From the NCBI GenBank assembly GCA_026315105.1, contig CM048744.1, positions 366,999,159 through 367,063,158 of the forward strand: DNA of 64,000 nucleotides. Direction: 5' to 3'. The notes under the pieces are model-generated. The model was not told the DNA's origin and did not search any database. It saw only the letters and a list, made by a program, of their open reading frames with translations. Both the position numbers and the translations under genes were made by a program. The DNA is from Locusta migratoria. Lineage: Eukaryota > Arthropoda > Insecta > Orthoptera > Acrididae. Below, piece by piece: positions 21,760 through 32,355 of the stretch. The number at the start of each line of letters is the position of its first letter. Positions within the stretch are counted from its first letter, which is position 1.

Positions 21760-23375
21760 CAAAAATGGGTGCATACCTCATCAGAGACTGCATGTCACAT
21801 CTGGAATCTATACTAAACGTTATGAATGGAATTGTCGCAGTTTAGATATTGGGTTTTATGTCCGACAGCTGAATACGTAAATCCAGCGTGGCATACAATA
21901 TTCTCTATTTTTTTTTTTTTTTTTTTTTTTCAAACAAGCATCGATAGGTAGATTCAAATGGGTGCAGAGTTCAGATAGCCTTTTCGGCTACTGGCAAACT
22001 TACCCTAAAGACATTCAGTGATACATATTCAAATTCTGTTTTTTAAACCAGAGGTACAACGAATTTCTATGAGACCAGAGACCAGGAGAAGCATGCATTC
22101 ACTTTATTACACATTCTCTACCAAATTTTAGTCTGGCCTTGAGTGATGTTCTTTTGTCTCTCACTGTGGATGTGATCTTTCCGTTGTGAAGATGTAACGA
22201 CTTCAGTGAGTTCCCAGAGTTTGTGGTTGACGTAAGGACACTGCATGAGCCACTGCACGTTGCGTAAACATTCAGCGTGTTTTTTAATGGTTCTCTCCTG
22301 TGAAGGAAACCAGATCAATTACGCAGCTCAAAAAGCCTAACCAGTACTTTGCCTTTTGAATGCACTCTTACTTCTGCGTGCATTGGTACCGATTTATACT
22401 GACATCGCCTTTCATCATAAGTCTGTGTGAGCGAGACTTGACAAAATTTATGATTTTTACTGCCTCATTAAGAATGTCCTTTAATTCAGAAGGAACTTAC
22501 TTTTCCACAAGAGCATGCTGATGTAAGATGCAGTGACTACTGGTACAGTTTATGGCAACATTTTTGTTATTATTGATTTTCCGAGCATTGCTACCCTAGT
22601 CAAGTCCATTGGTGTTATTAACTTTTTTTGCAGGTTAAACATTAAACTTACTTTCGATGGGAAAAAATATTTGACATTTGCAGCTGTCTTGCATACTGCT
22701 ACTTTCATGGAAGTGAAATACAAGCACTGCATTCTTTCATCTTGCCTTAGCATGATGTATGCTTTCTACCCACTGTCCGTATCCCGACTCAACCAAAGCC
22801 AAGTTATAGTGCGCGAGTAATAACAGAGAACCGTATTTCTGTTGCTAGAAATACCTGCAAGCTTTAGCACGGGCGCGTGGAACTTTCCATCATACGCTTG
22901 CCCTGGAGCGTAGACGCCGAAATGTGATGATAGATTTTCATTGGCGAATGCGTGTTTGGAGAAAGAACTGCTCTCGCACATCCGTGTTAGAGCTAAGAAA
23001 CAGATGATGGATTCATTTCCTTGTTTGTTGTTTGGAAGCAAACTATGGCAACTGACAGTGAAATAGTTGGTCTAGTTTGGTTTTCTGGTATGGAACATTT
23101 CAAATTAGATTTGTGGGCTTTTACGACGCACCTCTGCGAGTCTTTAGCGAGACTCTAGGGTTTCACGGAACACAGTTTGCGAGCTGCTGGTGTAGGCAGT
23201 TTCTTTAGTACAACTGCGTCGTCTTCTGTCCTGACAATAAAAGGGCAGCTTTTGGGGTTTGCCTGCTCCGCGTTATTTTCAGTGTGTACTTTCTAATGCA
23301 AGTCGTTCGTAACAGCTTTTGGTCGGTTGTTATTTGTTTTCGTTAGTTTGCTCGGAAACTGTAAACAACAGGACA
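21760..23375. other. Unassigned AT-rich DNA with poly(T)
   Basis: A 23-base T run lies at 21908-21930, possibly the tail of an antisense retro-insertion whose body I cannot identify. Open frames at 22118-22318 (minus), 22533-22820 and 22766-23041 (minus) match no family I recognise. No other structure is visible. Confidence 0.4.
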
Positions 23376-23377
23376 TA

Positions 23378-23926
23378 CACTACTGGCCATTGCTACACCA
23401 AGATGATAAACGGGCATTCATTGTACAAATATACTAGAACTGACAACATTTTCACGCAGTTTGGGTGCATAGATCCTGAGAAATCAGCACCCAGAAAAAC
23501 CACCGCTGGTCGTAATAACGGCCTTGATACGCCTGTGCATTGAGTCATACAAGGCCGTTGGGATCCAGCACGGCGTTCCGTATTGCCCTCCTGAACCCAC
23601 CAATTTCATATTCTGCTAACAGTCAGTGGATCAAGACCAACGCGAGCAGCAATGTCACGATACGATAAACTGCAATCGCGATGGCTACAATACAACCTCT
23701 TTCAAAGTCGGAAATGTGATGGTACGCATTTCTCCTCCTTACAAGAGGCATGACAACAAACTTTCCTCATGTCAGCACGTTGTAGGTGTCACCACCGGCG
23801 CCAATATTGTGTGAATGTTCTGAAAAGCTAATCATTTTCATATCACAGCATCTTCTCCCTGTCTGTTAAATTTCGGGTGTGTAGCACGTTGTCTTCGTGG
23901 TGTACCAATTTTAATGGCCAGGAGTG
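23378..23926. mobile_element. Tc1/mariner-type MITE with TA duplication
   Basis: The ends are CACTACTGGCCATTGCTACA on the left and, read inward from the right, CACTCCTGGCCATTAAAATT then GGTACACCA, an inverted pair. TA dinucleotides flank it at 23376-23377 and 23927-23928, as expected for Tc1/mariner insertion. The interior has no usable transposase frame. A further TA-flanked transposon abuts it directly on the right. Confidence 0.78.
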
Positions 23927-23930
23927 TATA

Positions 23931-25319
23931 ATGTGTCATAAAAAGTATCCCGATATCTGGATGAAAATATCTTACAAGTTCGTGGCTCCCTCCCTTGGTA
24001 ATGCTGGAATTCAGTATGGTGTTGGCCCACCCTTAGACTAGATAATCGTTTCCACTCCCGCAGGCATATGTTCAATTAGGTGCTGGTAGGTTTCTTAGGG
24101 AGTGCTACACTGAGAAGTGGTATCGATGTAGATCGGTGAGGCCTCGCACGAAGTCGGCGTTGCCAAAGGTGTTGTATGAGATTTAAGTCAGGACTCTGTG
24201 GATGCCAGTCCATTACAGGGATGTTATTGTCGTGTAACCACTCCGCAACGGGCCGTGCATAATGATCAGTTGCTTAATCGTGTTGAAAGATGCAGTTGCC
24301 ATCCCCGAATTGCTTTTCAACTGTGGGAAGCTAGAAGGCGCTTAAAATGGCCTGTGCCGTGATAGTACCACGCTAAACAACAAATGGTCAATGTAAAACA
24401 CGACACATCATAACACCATCGCTTCCGAATATTGCTGTTGGCACTACACACGCTGGCAGATGACGTTCACGAGGCATTCGCCATACTCACACCCTGCCAT
24501 CGGATCGCCACATTGTGTTTCGCGATTCGTCGCTCCACACAACTTTCCTTTCTTCACTGTTCAGTCGTCCAATGTTTACGCTCCTTACATCAAGCGAGGC
24601 GTCTTTTGGCATTGTCTTGCGTGATCTGTGACTTATGGGCAGCCGCTCGACCATGGAATCCAAATTTTCTCGCCTCCCACCTAACTGTTATAGTACTTGG
24701 AGTGAATCCTGATGCAGTTTGCAATTTTTTTTTAAATGAAGATATTCAAACAGTGCACTTACTTGCCACAGTCGCTAATTTACTTTTATTCTGTACATCT
24801 AGTTTCGGTGAAACTGTCAACATTTTCAAATACTTACGTGTCAACTAAAAAATTTTCCTCTACATACTGACTCTGTACTGCCAAAATAACTATAAAACAA
24901 CCATATTGATATTCTAAGGTTGTTACATCAATCCTAAAGAAACAGGCCTGGGCTGAACCATATGGAATTCACGTTTGAGGGTCTGCATAGATCCCTGCCT
25001 GTACACTGGACGACCCTTTTCAACTGTCGGAGGTCTCTTGTCATTCAACATATGAGGTCAGCCTGTACGCTATCGTGCAGTTTCCACTTCACTATCTTAA
25101 AAATTGGACCCAGGGATGTTTAGAAAACTCGCGTACAGATTACTGACAAACTAACATGCAATCACCTGGCCACGCTCGAAGTCCGTGAGCTCCGCCGAGC
25201 GCCTCATTCTGTTCTCTCACGATAATATGGAGAATCTGGCAGTGGGTGGCAGGGCGATACACCTAAAATGAAAAGCATGTGTTTTTGGGCGATTTCCGGA
25301 TACTTTTGACGACACAGCG
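23931..25319 (-). mobile_element. Tc1-like transposon, full-length but degenerate (antisense)
   Basis: The ends gtcataaaaagtatcccgat and, from the right, gtcgtcaaaagtatccggaa are inverted copies. TA flanks lie at 23929-23930 and about 25320. The length of about 1.39 kb fits an autonomous-type Tc1 element. The complement keeps pieces of a transposase: the region near 24170-24300 corresponds to the WPAQSPDLNPIEH-type segment, and 24430-24560 to the CVWRRPGE-like segment. Stops and frameshifts are frequent. About 235 bp of unrelated sequence at 24727-24962 looks inserted. Confidence 0.7.
24727..24962. mobile_element. Probable insertion inside the Tc1-like element
   Basis: Between gatgcagtttgcaat and atatggaattc, which should be near-contiguous in the transposase gene, lie about 235 AT-rich bases starting with a T run. 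It includes tagtttcggtgaaac near 24800, reminiscent of the GAAAC modules elsewhere. No TSD was resolved, so the boundaries are approximate. Confidence 0.4.
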
Positions 25320-25349
25320 TATAGTGATATGGCACTTCTTGTGCAAAGT

Positions 25350-25880
25350 CACTATCGTCCTGTCAGAGCAGTGCCTTCCCCTGGCTCGCCTCGTGTACGC
25401 TCCGTTCCGTCGCCACAGCCGGGCGATCGTGGAGCGCCGGGTGTCAGGCCAACGAACCGGCGCGGTGCGCAAGTCCTACCGGTATTAACGGCCGGCAGAC
25501 TTCCTGCTCCTCGCGGATACGCCGGTGTCGCAAAAAAAGGGACGGCCCGCGCTACGCCGCGGAGGAAACATTTTTTGGACGGGTGGCGCGGCGCGGCGCG
25601 GCGCTGAGCGCAACGGGTTTTGTGCGCGCCGGGCTGTACCGCGGCGTCGTGACCGGTCCGGCGGCGGTGGGGGCGGCAGAGGCGGGGGCGGGGGCGGCGG
25701 CGGCGGAGGCAAGGCCGCGGCTGCAAGGCCGCCTGAATCAGCGGGGTCGCTACCCGCCGACGCACCTGCGGCTGCGGCTGCCACCGCCGCTGCTCTCAGC
25801 GCACAGCTATGCGGCCGCCATACATCCTGCCCGCTTTTTGCCGCGGTACACTCTCTGTTTACAGCGGCTGCACCGATGCA
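25350..25880. promoter_or_regulatory. Strong CpG-island-like segment (candidate promoter or 5' exon)
   Basis: The most GC- and CpG-dense stretch in the window: ggcgcggcgcggcgcggcgc near 25585, a GGCGGGGGCGGGGGCGGCGG run near 25680, and gcggctgcggctgccaccgc near 25770. Long open frames on both strands (up to 160 aa, Pro/Ala/Arg-rich) are explained by base composition. The edges are sharp against AT-rich DNA. It may mark a host gene start, with transcription possibly in either direction. No TATA box or splice signals can be assigned confidently. Confidence 0.42.
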
Positions 25881-26232
25881 CTGCTCGCTGTTCGAAATGA
25901 GACGGAAACAAATCGGGAATATTACTGTCATATTTCTTCGGGACATAATACATTGCAGAAAAGACATTTTTTATATATGCACCAAAGCTGCTTTTATTTG
26001 AAATGCTGAAGACTAATTGCAATGTATTATCAAATGTTTTTGATATGTCGCGTTTTGCAGCTCTTAAATATCGTAGAAAAGACATAAGCTGCTTTTATTT
26101 GAAATGCTGACGACTAGTTTCGGGGTTTGCCCATTTTCTAAGCCACCTATTACAGAGAACAAAGTGTGTTTTACATTAAAATACAGTAATATGGCAATGT
26201 TATATTCACTGTACAAGTTGTAATTACTTACA

Positions 26233-26235
<3 letters not shown>

Positions 26236-26269
<34 letters not shown>
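26236..26269. repeat. (TA)n microsatellite
   Basis: A 34-bp pure AT dinucleotide run inside the left arm of the fold-back element. The mirrored place in the right arm near 26510-26530 is much shorter, so it expanded after the arms formed. Confidence 0.95.
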
Positions 26270-26272
<3 letters not shown>

Positions 26273-26676
26273 CTTACTGTTTAGACCACGCTGTTTGTTG
26301 TAATTACTTTGGTGTAATTTACAGAGCTGTTGATCCAAAGATGTTTTTATTAAATATTCTTTGCTTAATTTTGTTTAACAGTATCGTTGGTTATATGCAG
26401 TGTGACGAACAAAATTAAGCATAGAATATTTAATAAAAACATCTTTGGATCAACAGCTCTGGAAATTACACCAAAGTAATTACAACAAACAGCGTGACCT
26501 AAACAGTAACCAAATATAAATATATATATGAATGTAAGTAATTACAACTTGTATAGTCAATATAACATTGCCATATTAATGTATTTTCATATAAAGCACA
26601 CTTTGTTCTCTGTAATAGGTGGCTTAGAAAATGGGCAAAGACCGAAACTAGTCGTCACCATTTCAAATAAAAGCAG

Positions 26677-26677
<1 letters not shown>

Positions 26678-26728
<51 letters not shown>
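26678..26728. repeat. (TA)n microsatellite
   Basis: A 51-bp TA run in the outer right arm. The left arm at the same point has only a short unrelated spacer. It produces a spurious Tyr-Ile repeat frame on the plus strand. Confidence 0.95.
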
Positions 26729-26730
<2 letters not shown>

Positions 26731-26867
26731 TACAATATTTATGAGCTGCAAAACGCGACATATCAAAAACATTTGATAATACATTGTAATTACACGAAGT
26801 GTGTTGTGACTGAAGAACATACAAATATGCAGAACAGAGATTTATTTACACTACTTAGTCTTACAAG

Positions 26868-27656
26868 ATTGCTGTTTGCTGATGACATAGTAATTCTGTC
26901 AGAAACTGCAAAAGATCTGGAAGAGCAACTGAATGGAATGGACAGTCTCTTGAAAGGAAGATATAAGATTAACATTAACAAGAGTAAAACGAAGGTAATG
27001 GAATGCAAGGTCAGAAAATCAGGCGATGCTGAAGGAATTAGATTAGGTAATGACACAATAAAAGTAGTAGATTACTTTTGTTATTTCGGTAGCAGGATAA
27101 CTTCTGATGGCTGAAGTAAAGAAGATATAAAATGCAGAATGGCTTTGGGGAGAAAAGCGATTCTAAAGAAGCGAAACTTATTAACATCCAATATTAATTT
27201 AAATGTTAGGAAGTCCTTTCTGAAAGCATTTGTATGGAGTGTAGCTTTGTATGGGAGTGAAACGTGGACGATAAGGAGTTGAGATAGAAAGATGATAGAA
27301 GCTTTTAAAATGTAGTGCTACAGACGAATGATGAAAATTAGATGGGTAGATCACGTAACTAATGAGGAGGTGCTTAACCGAATCGGGGAGAAAAGGAGTT
27401 TCTCGCATATCCTGACTAAAAGAAGGAGTAGATTGGTTGGACACATTCTGAGACATCAAGGAATCGTCAACTTAGCATTAGAAGGAAGCGTGTGGGGTAA
27501 AAATCGTAGAGGGAGACCGAGGGACGAATACAGTAAGCAGATTCAACAGGATGTAGGTTGCCGAACGTATTCTCAGATGAAGAGACATGCACAGGACAGG
27601 GTAGCGTGGAGAGCTGAATCCAACCAGTCTGCGGACTGAAGACCACAACAACGACA
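26868..27656 (+). mobile_element. LINE-A copy 3, 5'-truncated
   Basis: Starts in the RT palm: the frame 26773-27114 includes LLFADDIVILSETAKDLEEQ with an intact FADD, and SKTKVMECKVRKSGDAEGIR. A stop follows ITSDG, then AFVWSVALYGSETWTI. The final frame 27328-27639 reads RWVDHVTNEEVLNRIGEKRS then GHILRHQGIVNLALEGSVWG and RRGRPRDEYSKQIQQDVGCR, ending NQSAD. The 3' tail gactgaagaccacaacaacg is intact. Typical 5' truncation of target-primed reverse transcription. The 5' junction lies close to the fold-back element. Confidence 0.87.
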
Positions 27657-27909
27657 TTCTTACAAGTTCAGGTAACAAGTATACGAGGTGCGACGATAAA
27701 GTAATGAGACTGATTTTCTTTGCAAGATTTGGCAACTCTGCAATCTTGCGCAGCCTCAATATCTTTGACCTTGGTCTACAACCTGTTACTTGTCCAGGCG
27801 GCACACCGATCAACTGCTGTCCTGTTGTGGTGTAATAAGTTAACACGTGTTTGTGTCTCTCGTCACGGAAACGGAACCGCATAATATTGCGCAGCGCTAT
27901 GCCACTATT

Positions 27910-29138
27910 GTTGTTGTTGTGGTCTTCAGTCCGCAGACTGGTTTGATGCAGCTCTCCACGCTACCCTGTCCTGTGCAAGTCTCTTCATCTCAGAATACGT
28001 TCGGCAACCTACATCCTTTTGAGTCTGCTTACCACATTCGTCCATCTCCCTCTACGATTTTTACCCCACACGCTTCCTTCTAATCCTAAGTTGACAATTC
28101 CTTGATGTCTCAGAATGTGTCCTACCAATCTATCCCTTCTGTTTGTCAGGACATGCCAGAAACTTCTTTTCTCCCCGATTCGGTTACGTGATCTACCCAT
28201 CTAATGTTCATCATTCGTCTGTAGCACCACATTTCAAAAACTTCTATCATCTTTTTATTTGAACTCCTTATCGTCCATGTTTCACTCCATACAATGCCAC
28301 ACTCCAGACAAATGCTTTCAGAAAGGACTTCCTAACATTTACATTAATATTGCATGTTAACAAGTTTCGCTTCTTCAGAAACGCTTTTCTTCCCATAGCC
28401 ATTCTGCATTTTATATCTTCTTTACTTCGGCTATCAGAAGTTATCTTGCTGCCCAAATAACATAATTCATCTACTACTTTTATTGTCTCATGACCTAATC
28501 TAATTCTTTCAGCATCGCCTGATTTTCTGACATTACATTCCATTACCTTCGTTTTACTCTTGTTAATGTTCATCTTATATCTTCCTTTCAAGACACTGTC
28601 CATCCCATTCAATTGCTCTTCCAGATCTTTAGCAGTCTCTGGCAGAATTACTATGTCATCAGCAAACCGCAATATTTTTATTTCTTTTCCCTGCACTTTA
28701 ATGTCCTCTCCAAATTTCTCCTTCCATTCCTTCACTACCTGCTCAATGTACAGATTGAACAACATTGGGGTAAGGCTAAAACCCTGTCTTACTCCCTTCC
28801 TAACCTCTGCGTCCCTTTCTTGCCCTTCAACTCTAATAACCGCTGTTTGGTTTTTGTATAGGTTGAATATAACTCTTCGCTCCCTATATTTTACCCCTGA
28901 TACCTTCAGAATTTGGTAGAGTGTATTCCAGTCGACATTGTCAAAGGCTTTCTCCAAATCGACAAACGCTAAAACCGTAGGTTTCCCTTTCCTTAGCCTA
29001 TCTTCTATGATAAGTCGTAATGTGAGAATTGCCTCCCGTGTTACTACATTTCTTCTTAATCCAAACTGATCTTCCCCGAGGTTGGAATCCACAAGTTTTT
29101 CCATTCGTTTGTAAATAATTCGTGTTAGTATTTTGCAA
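27910..29138 (-). mobile_element. LINE-A copy 4, antisense, best-preserved RT
   Basis: The complement begins in the RT N-terminus and ends at the (CAA)n tail near 27910. The sequence CCACTATT appears at both junctions (27902-27909 and 29139-29146), a likely 8-bp TSD. It carries the longest RT frame in the window and then, in other frames, the RNA-binding-like tail (GHILRHQGIVNLGLEGSVWG at 28009-28200). It is the youngest-looking LINE-A copy here. Confidence 0.88.
28268..29104 (-). pseudogene. LINE-A reverse transcriptase, 278 aa
   Basis: RNA-dependent DNA polymerase core of the LINE-A element. Residues 45-58 read LAFVDLEKAFDNVD (first catalytic Asp), 104-120 read GVRQGFSLTPMLFNLYI (RT motif), and 145-153 read LRFADDIVI with the catalytic FADD intact. 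YLGSKITSD lies near 216. After ALYG the frame shifts and the ETWTI motif is lost, so the C-terminal domain is missing from this frame. 5'-truncation removed the endonuclease. Intact catalytic residues make it the best family representative in the window, but the element is not autonomous. Confidence 0.85.
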
Positions 29139-29141
29139 CCA

Positions 29142-29164
29142 CTATTATTATTATTATTATTATT
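29142..29164. repeat. (ATT)n microsatellite
   Basis: A 23-bp ATT run exactly at the 5' junction of LINE-A copy 4 with the mariner coding region; it overlaps the putative TSD CCACTATT. Confidence 0.9.
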
Positions 29165-29165
29165 T

Positions 29166-30040
29166 TCGCGTTAAATTGCGTGAAAACTTGACAACTTACG
29201 GTAAGCTTCAGAAGGCTCATGGAGAAGAGGTTATGTCAAGAGCTCAAGTTTTTCGTTGACATAAAATGTTTTGTGAAGGTGAAACGAATGTTGAATATGA
29301 AGACCGCAGTGATCGACCATCAACCTCACGGACGGATGTGCGTGAACTCGCACGTTCTGATCGAAGATTATCTGTGAAAATGATTGTAGAAAAACTGAAC
29401 ATCAAATGAGAAACGGTACATCTAATAATAACTGAAGATCTTCATATCAGAAAGATTTGTGCAAAAGTGGTCCCCAAAAATCTCACACCACAACAGGGAG
29501 AAATACGGAAAAATGTGGCAGCCGATCTGTTAGAGGAAACGGAAATCAATCCAGAATAGTTGAGTCGTGTTATCAGTGGTGATGAAAGTTCATTTTTTCA
29601 GTACGATCCAAAGACGAAACGCCAAGGACGGCAATGGAGCTTGACCAAAGAAAAAAAAAACCGCATGTCAATGTCAAAAGTGAAATGCATGCGTGTGTGC
29701 TTTTTTGATTCCCAGGGAATTGTTCATAGAGAGTGGGTGCCTCCTGGACAAACAGTTAACCAACATTACTACAAAGGAATTTTAGAATGACTTTGCAAAA
29801 GAGTTCTTCGTGTCTGTGCCAACATTGCTGATAATTTTATTATGCATCACGATAATGCGCCATCCCATATTGCTCTGTCAGTACAGCAATTTCTAACCTC
29901 AAAACAACAGCCACCTTATCGACTAGATATCGCTACGTGGTCAAGGGACACCGTTTTCAAACAACAGAAGATATCCAAGATGACGAGAGTCTTGGAGGAT
30001 ATTACAGAAGACAAGTTCCAGAAATGTTACCATCAATGAC
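29166..30040 (+). pseudogene. mariner transposase, broken
   Basis: Cut-and-paste DDD transposase. The complete part reads YGKLQKAHGEEVMSRAQVF (helix-turn-helix region), DRRLSVKMIVEKLNI, then the catalytic core. The first Asp lies in VISGDESSFFQYDPKTKRQ (frame 29560-29790) and the second in HHDNAPSHIALSVQQF (29842 on). Where mariners have YSPDLxPCDFF, this copy reads PPYRLDIATWSRDTVF, so the third Asp motif is damaged by deletion. At least four in-frame stops. Non-functional, though its termini are well preserved. Confidence 0.85.
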
Positions 30041-30167
30041 AGAAGCGCTGGTAAAAGTGTGTGTAATCAGAAGGGAACTACTTTGGAGGACACAGCACTA
30101 AACTTGAATAAAACGGTAAGCAACATTTTCTTTCACATCAGTCTCATTACTTTATTGCCGTGCCTCG

Positions 30168-30704
30168 TATGTCACACGGAATAATATTTTGAGAAGACGA
30201 TATAGGGAAACAAAATATAAACAACATTCTGTAGTTAGCAAAAGTTTTCTTCTATCACGACACAGTAGCATTGTGCAACGTCACACAGAGAGTCCACAAC
30301 GTCTAAGAGTCACAGAGAAATATTTGAAGTTCGCCAAAAGAATTCCGTAGGAGCGCCAGACGCCGCGAGAAACCGAGCGAAGATCTTTCTTTCGAAGGCG
30401 TGCCCACCAGCAGACAAAACTCTTCCAACTTCTTCATGGAGGCGCTCATTCATGGCAACCAATGACCTTAAGACACTAAATCGTGAATCTGTCATTGACT
30501 GGAATACTGGGAAACATAAAAATTGTCACTAATGGTTGTTCTTTCCATTGTTTCTGTACTTCACACAGCGGGAATTGGATCTACCATTTACTTTAAGACC
30601 CACTAGAGTAGGTCACTTTGCGTTTCCTTCTTCTTCTCACTTGCAGATCATTATGGAGGTGTATACCTTGCGATCAGTAGTGACTAATTTTAGTGAAATT
30701 TTCG

Positions 30705-30751
<47 letters not shown>

Positions 30752-31060
30752 CTTATAGTGCAATGAAGGATTTGGGTTTTTTCCTCTTTGTGGCATTGGC
30801 AGTTTCTACATTTGTATGCATCTGTTGAATTTCTGTTACGTTGCAGCAAAAAGTCTTTCAGTTGCAGAAGTTTCTCTTTTATTATTTTCGATATGGTATG
30901 TGATAAGACGGATTGAAGTGGTGGTAGGAGACCATAAATAAATGTAAATTGGAAAAAAGGCGTGTCTTACCGTGATCAGCATTCAGAAGTGATATGACGC
31001 TGTGGTCGGCTGCGGGCGTGAATATAGCCGGCTCCAGTCTAGATAACGCGGACCAAAGTT
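30168..31060. other. Unassigned sequence with TA microsatellite
   Basis: The frame 30310-30495 (minus) shows no recognisable domain. A (TA)n run occupies 30706-30748. No repeat boundaries were seen. Confidence 0.4.
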
Positions 31061-31715
31061 CTTGGGTGGCAGCTAGAACTAAATGTAGAAAAGTGTATGG
31101 TGACGCAGATGATTAGGAGAAACAATCCCGTAATGTTTGAATACAGGGGAGAATCGCGTCAATTAAATATCTAGGCGTAACGCTGCACAGCGATATGAAA
31201 TGGAACGAGCCTATAAAAGTCGTGGGGAAGGCTGATGGTCTAATTCGATTTATTGGGTCAATTTTGAGAATAAGTGATTCGCCTGTAAAGGAAACCGCAT
31301 ATAAAAGGTTTGTGCGACCCTGTGTTTGGGATCCCCAGCACATCGGTTTAAAGGAAGACTTCACAGGCGTGCGTCTAGGTTCGTTACTGGTAGATTCGAT
31401 CAATACGCGAGTATTTCAGCAACTCAAATTGGAGTCACTCGAGTGAAGGTGACTTTTTTTTTATTTTTTCGAGAAACACTGTTCAAGAAATTCAGATAGC
31501 CTGAATTTGAAGTGGACTGCAGAACGATTCTACTGCCGCCACAAAGATACGATAAGTTTAGACAGATTAGGGCTTGCTCAGATGCATACAAACATTCGCT
31601 TTTCCCTCGTTCTACATGAGAGTGGAACAGAAAAGCAAGTAAGAAGAAGTGGTACTGGGTACACTCCGCCACGCACCTTTCGGTGGCTTGCGGGGTAGGT
31701 ATGTAGATATAGATC
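31061..31715 (+). mobile_element. LINE-C copy 1, 3' part
   Basis: Starts with WQLELNVEKCMVTQM-like sequence, the WxLxxNxxKC motif of LINE RTs. The frame 31195-31446 reads MKWNEPIKVVGKADGLIRFI then GSILRISDSPVKETAYKRFV and RPCVWDPQHIGL, the region after the RT palm. The 3' end (31500-31715) has gtggactgcagaacgattct and ends in a (TAGATA)n-like tail. It shares blocks with LINE-C copy 2, including acaatcccgtaatgtt and the gtggactgcagaacgattc tail. Internal deletion and stops make it dead. Confidence 0.7.
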
Positions 31716-32069
31716 CAGTGCGAGGGTAGTGGTACTTCGGGACTTATATCTGTTTCCTGTAGCTCCACCTGCAAGACAAAGAACACGTTACAAATGTTAT
31801 TTTTGACATTCTTATTCTTGGCGTACCGTGAAATGCCTGTCGTCTGATAGGCTTCGGAGTTGAATGTGCGCAGCTTGAAGTACACCTTCAGTATAGGCTG
31901 ACAGAACCACTTAAGTGGTTTGCTGGCCCGAAGGTGCGATCCTGGAGCCGGCATAATAACAAGATTGACAATGAAGCCCGATGGGAAGTGAGGCAGGTGA
32001 TGAAATCAGTGCTGAGTGCTGCTGTTTGAAAAAGGCCCGATTATGATAGTAATTGTTAGTAATGAAAAT
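31716..32069. other. Unassigned sequence
   Basis: The frame 31424-31954 (minus) extends across the LINE-C 3' end and has no recognisable domain. No repeat was identified. Confidence 0.35.
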
Positions 32070-32233
32070 AGCAGCCTGTTGTACTCTTCAGTCCACGAAA
32101 TGGTTTGATACACCTCCCCATACTATCAAACCATCTCTGAATTAGAAAGGCAGCCGACATATCTTTGAACCACTTACAGTATTCTTTGCTCTGCCTTTCC
32201 CTTTTTTACCCCCTCCCCCCTCCACCACCACTA

Positions 32234-32282
<49 letters not shown>

Positions 32283-32355
32283 TCTCCAGTGCCAAAGTGA
32301 GTATTCCTTGATTCAAAACGTGTCATACCTATCGATCCCTTATTTTAGCAGCTGA
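32070..32355 (-). mobile_element. LINE-A2 3' fragment with (CA)n
   Basis: Antisense remnant of the LINE-A relative seen at 39.1-40.3 kb. tcttcagtccacgaaatggt then ttgatacacctcccca matches the family 3' end (cttcagtccgcagactggtt), and tgattcaaaacgtgtcatac near 32310 matches the GHILR-coding part. A (CA)n run at 32235-32279 lies inside. Very short and decayed. Confidence 0.6.
32235..32279. repeat. (CA)n microsatellite
   Basis: A 45-bp CA dinucleotide run preceded by a C-rich tract, inside the LINE-A2 fragment. Confidence 0.95.

Larger units (their letters stand above)
26016..26790. repeat. 775-bp fold-back element with symmetric TA repeats
   Basis: Outer arms mirror: caatgtattatcaaatgttt then ttgatatgtcgcgttttgca on the left, tgcaaaacgcgacatatcaa then acatttgataatacattg on the right. 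Inner arms mirror through gaccacgctgtttgttgtaa, agagctgttgatccaaagat and atgtttttattaaatattct. TA runs occupy equivalent places (26236-26269 and the short one near 26510). A second, longer TA run at 26678-26728 replaces part of the right arm. GAAACTAGTCGTC modules sit in both arms. No coding capacity. Confidence 0.88.
27684..30167 (+). mobile_element. mariner element split by an antisense LINE
   Basis: The terminal repeats cgaggtgcgacgataaagta on the left and cgaggcacggcaataaagta from the right are followed by ATGAGACTGAT on both sides. TA duplications lie at 27682-27683 and 30168-30169. The LINE-A copy at 27910-29138 splits the 5' part of the element; removing it leaves about 1.25 kb, the normal mariner size. 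The transposase part is annotated separately. Confidence 0.88.

Noticed and set aside
25485..26001. Overlapping 105-160 aa frames on both strands that are Pro/Ala/Arg/Gly-rich
   Set aside because: They follow from extreme GC content with few stop codons. Both strands are open at once and no domain or start context is visible.
26528..26776. 82-aa frame with a long Tyr-Ile repeat
   Set aside because: The repeat is the translation of a TA microsatellite inside a fold-back element. The frame at 30536-30766 is spurious for the same reason.
31424..31954. 176-aa antisense frame as a gene
   Set aside because: It runs antisense across the LINE-C 3' end, includes a poly-Lys/Phe artefact from a T run, and has no domain.
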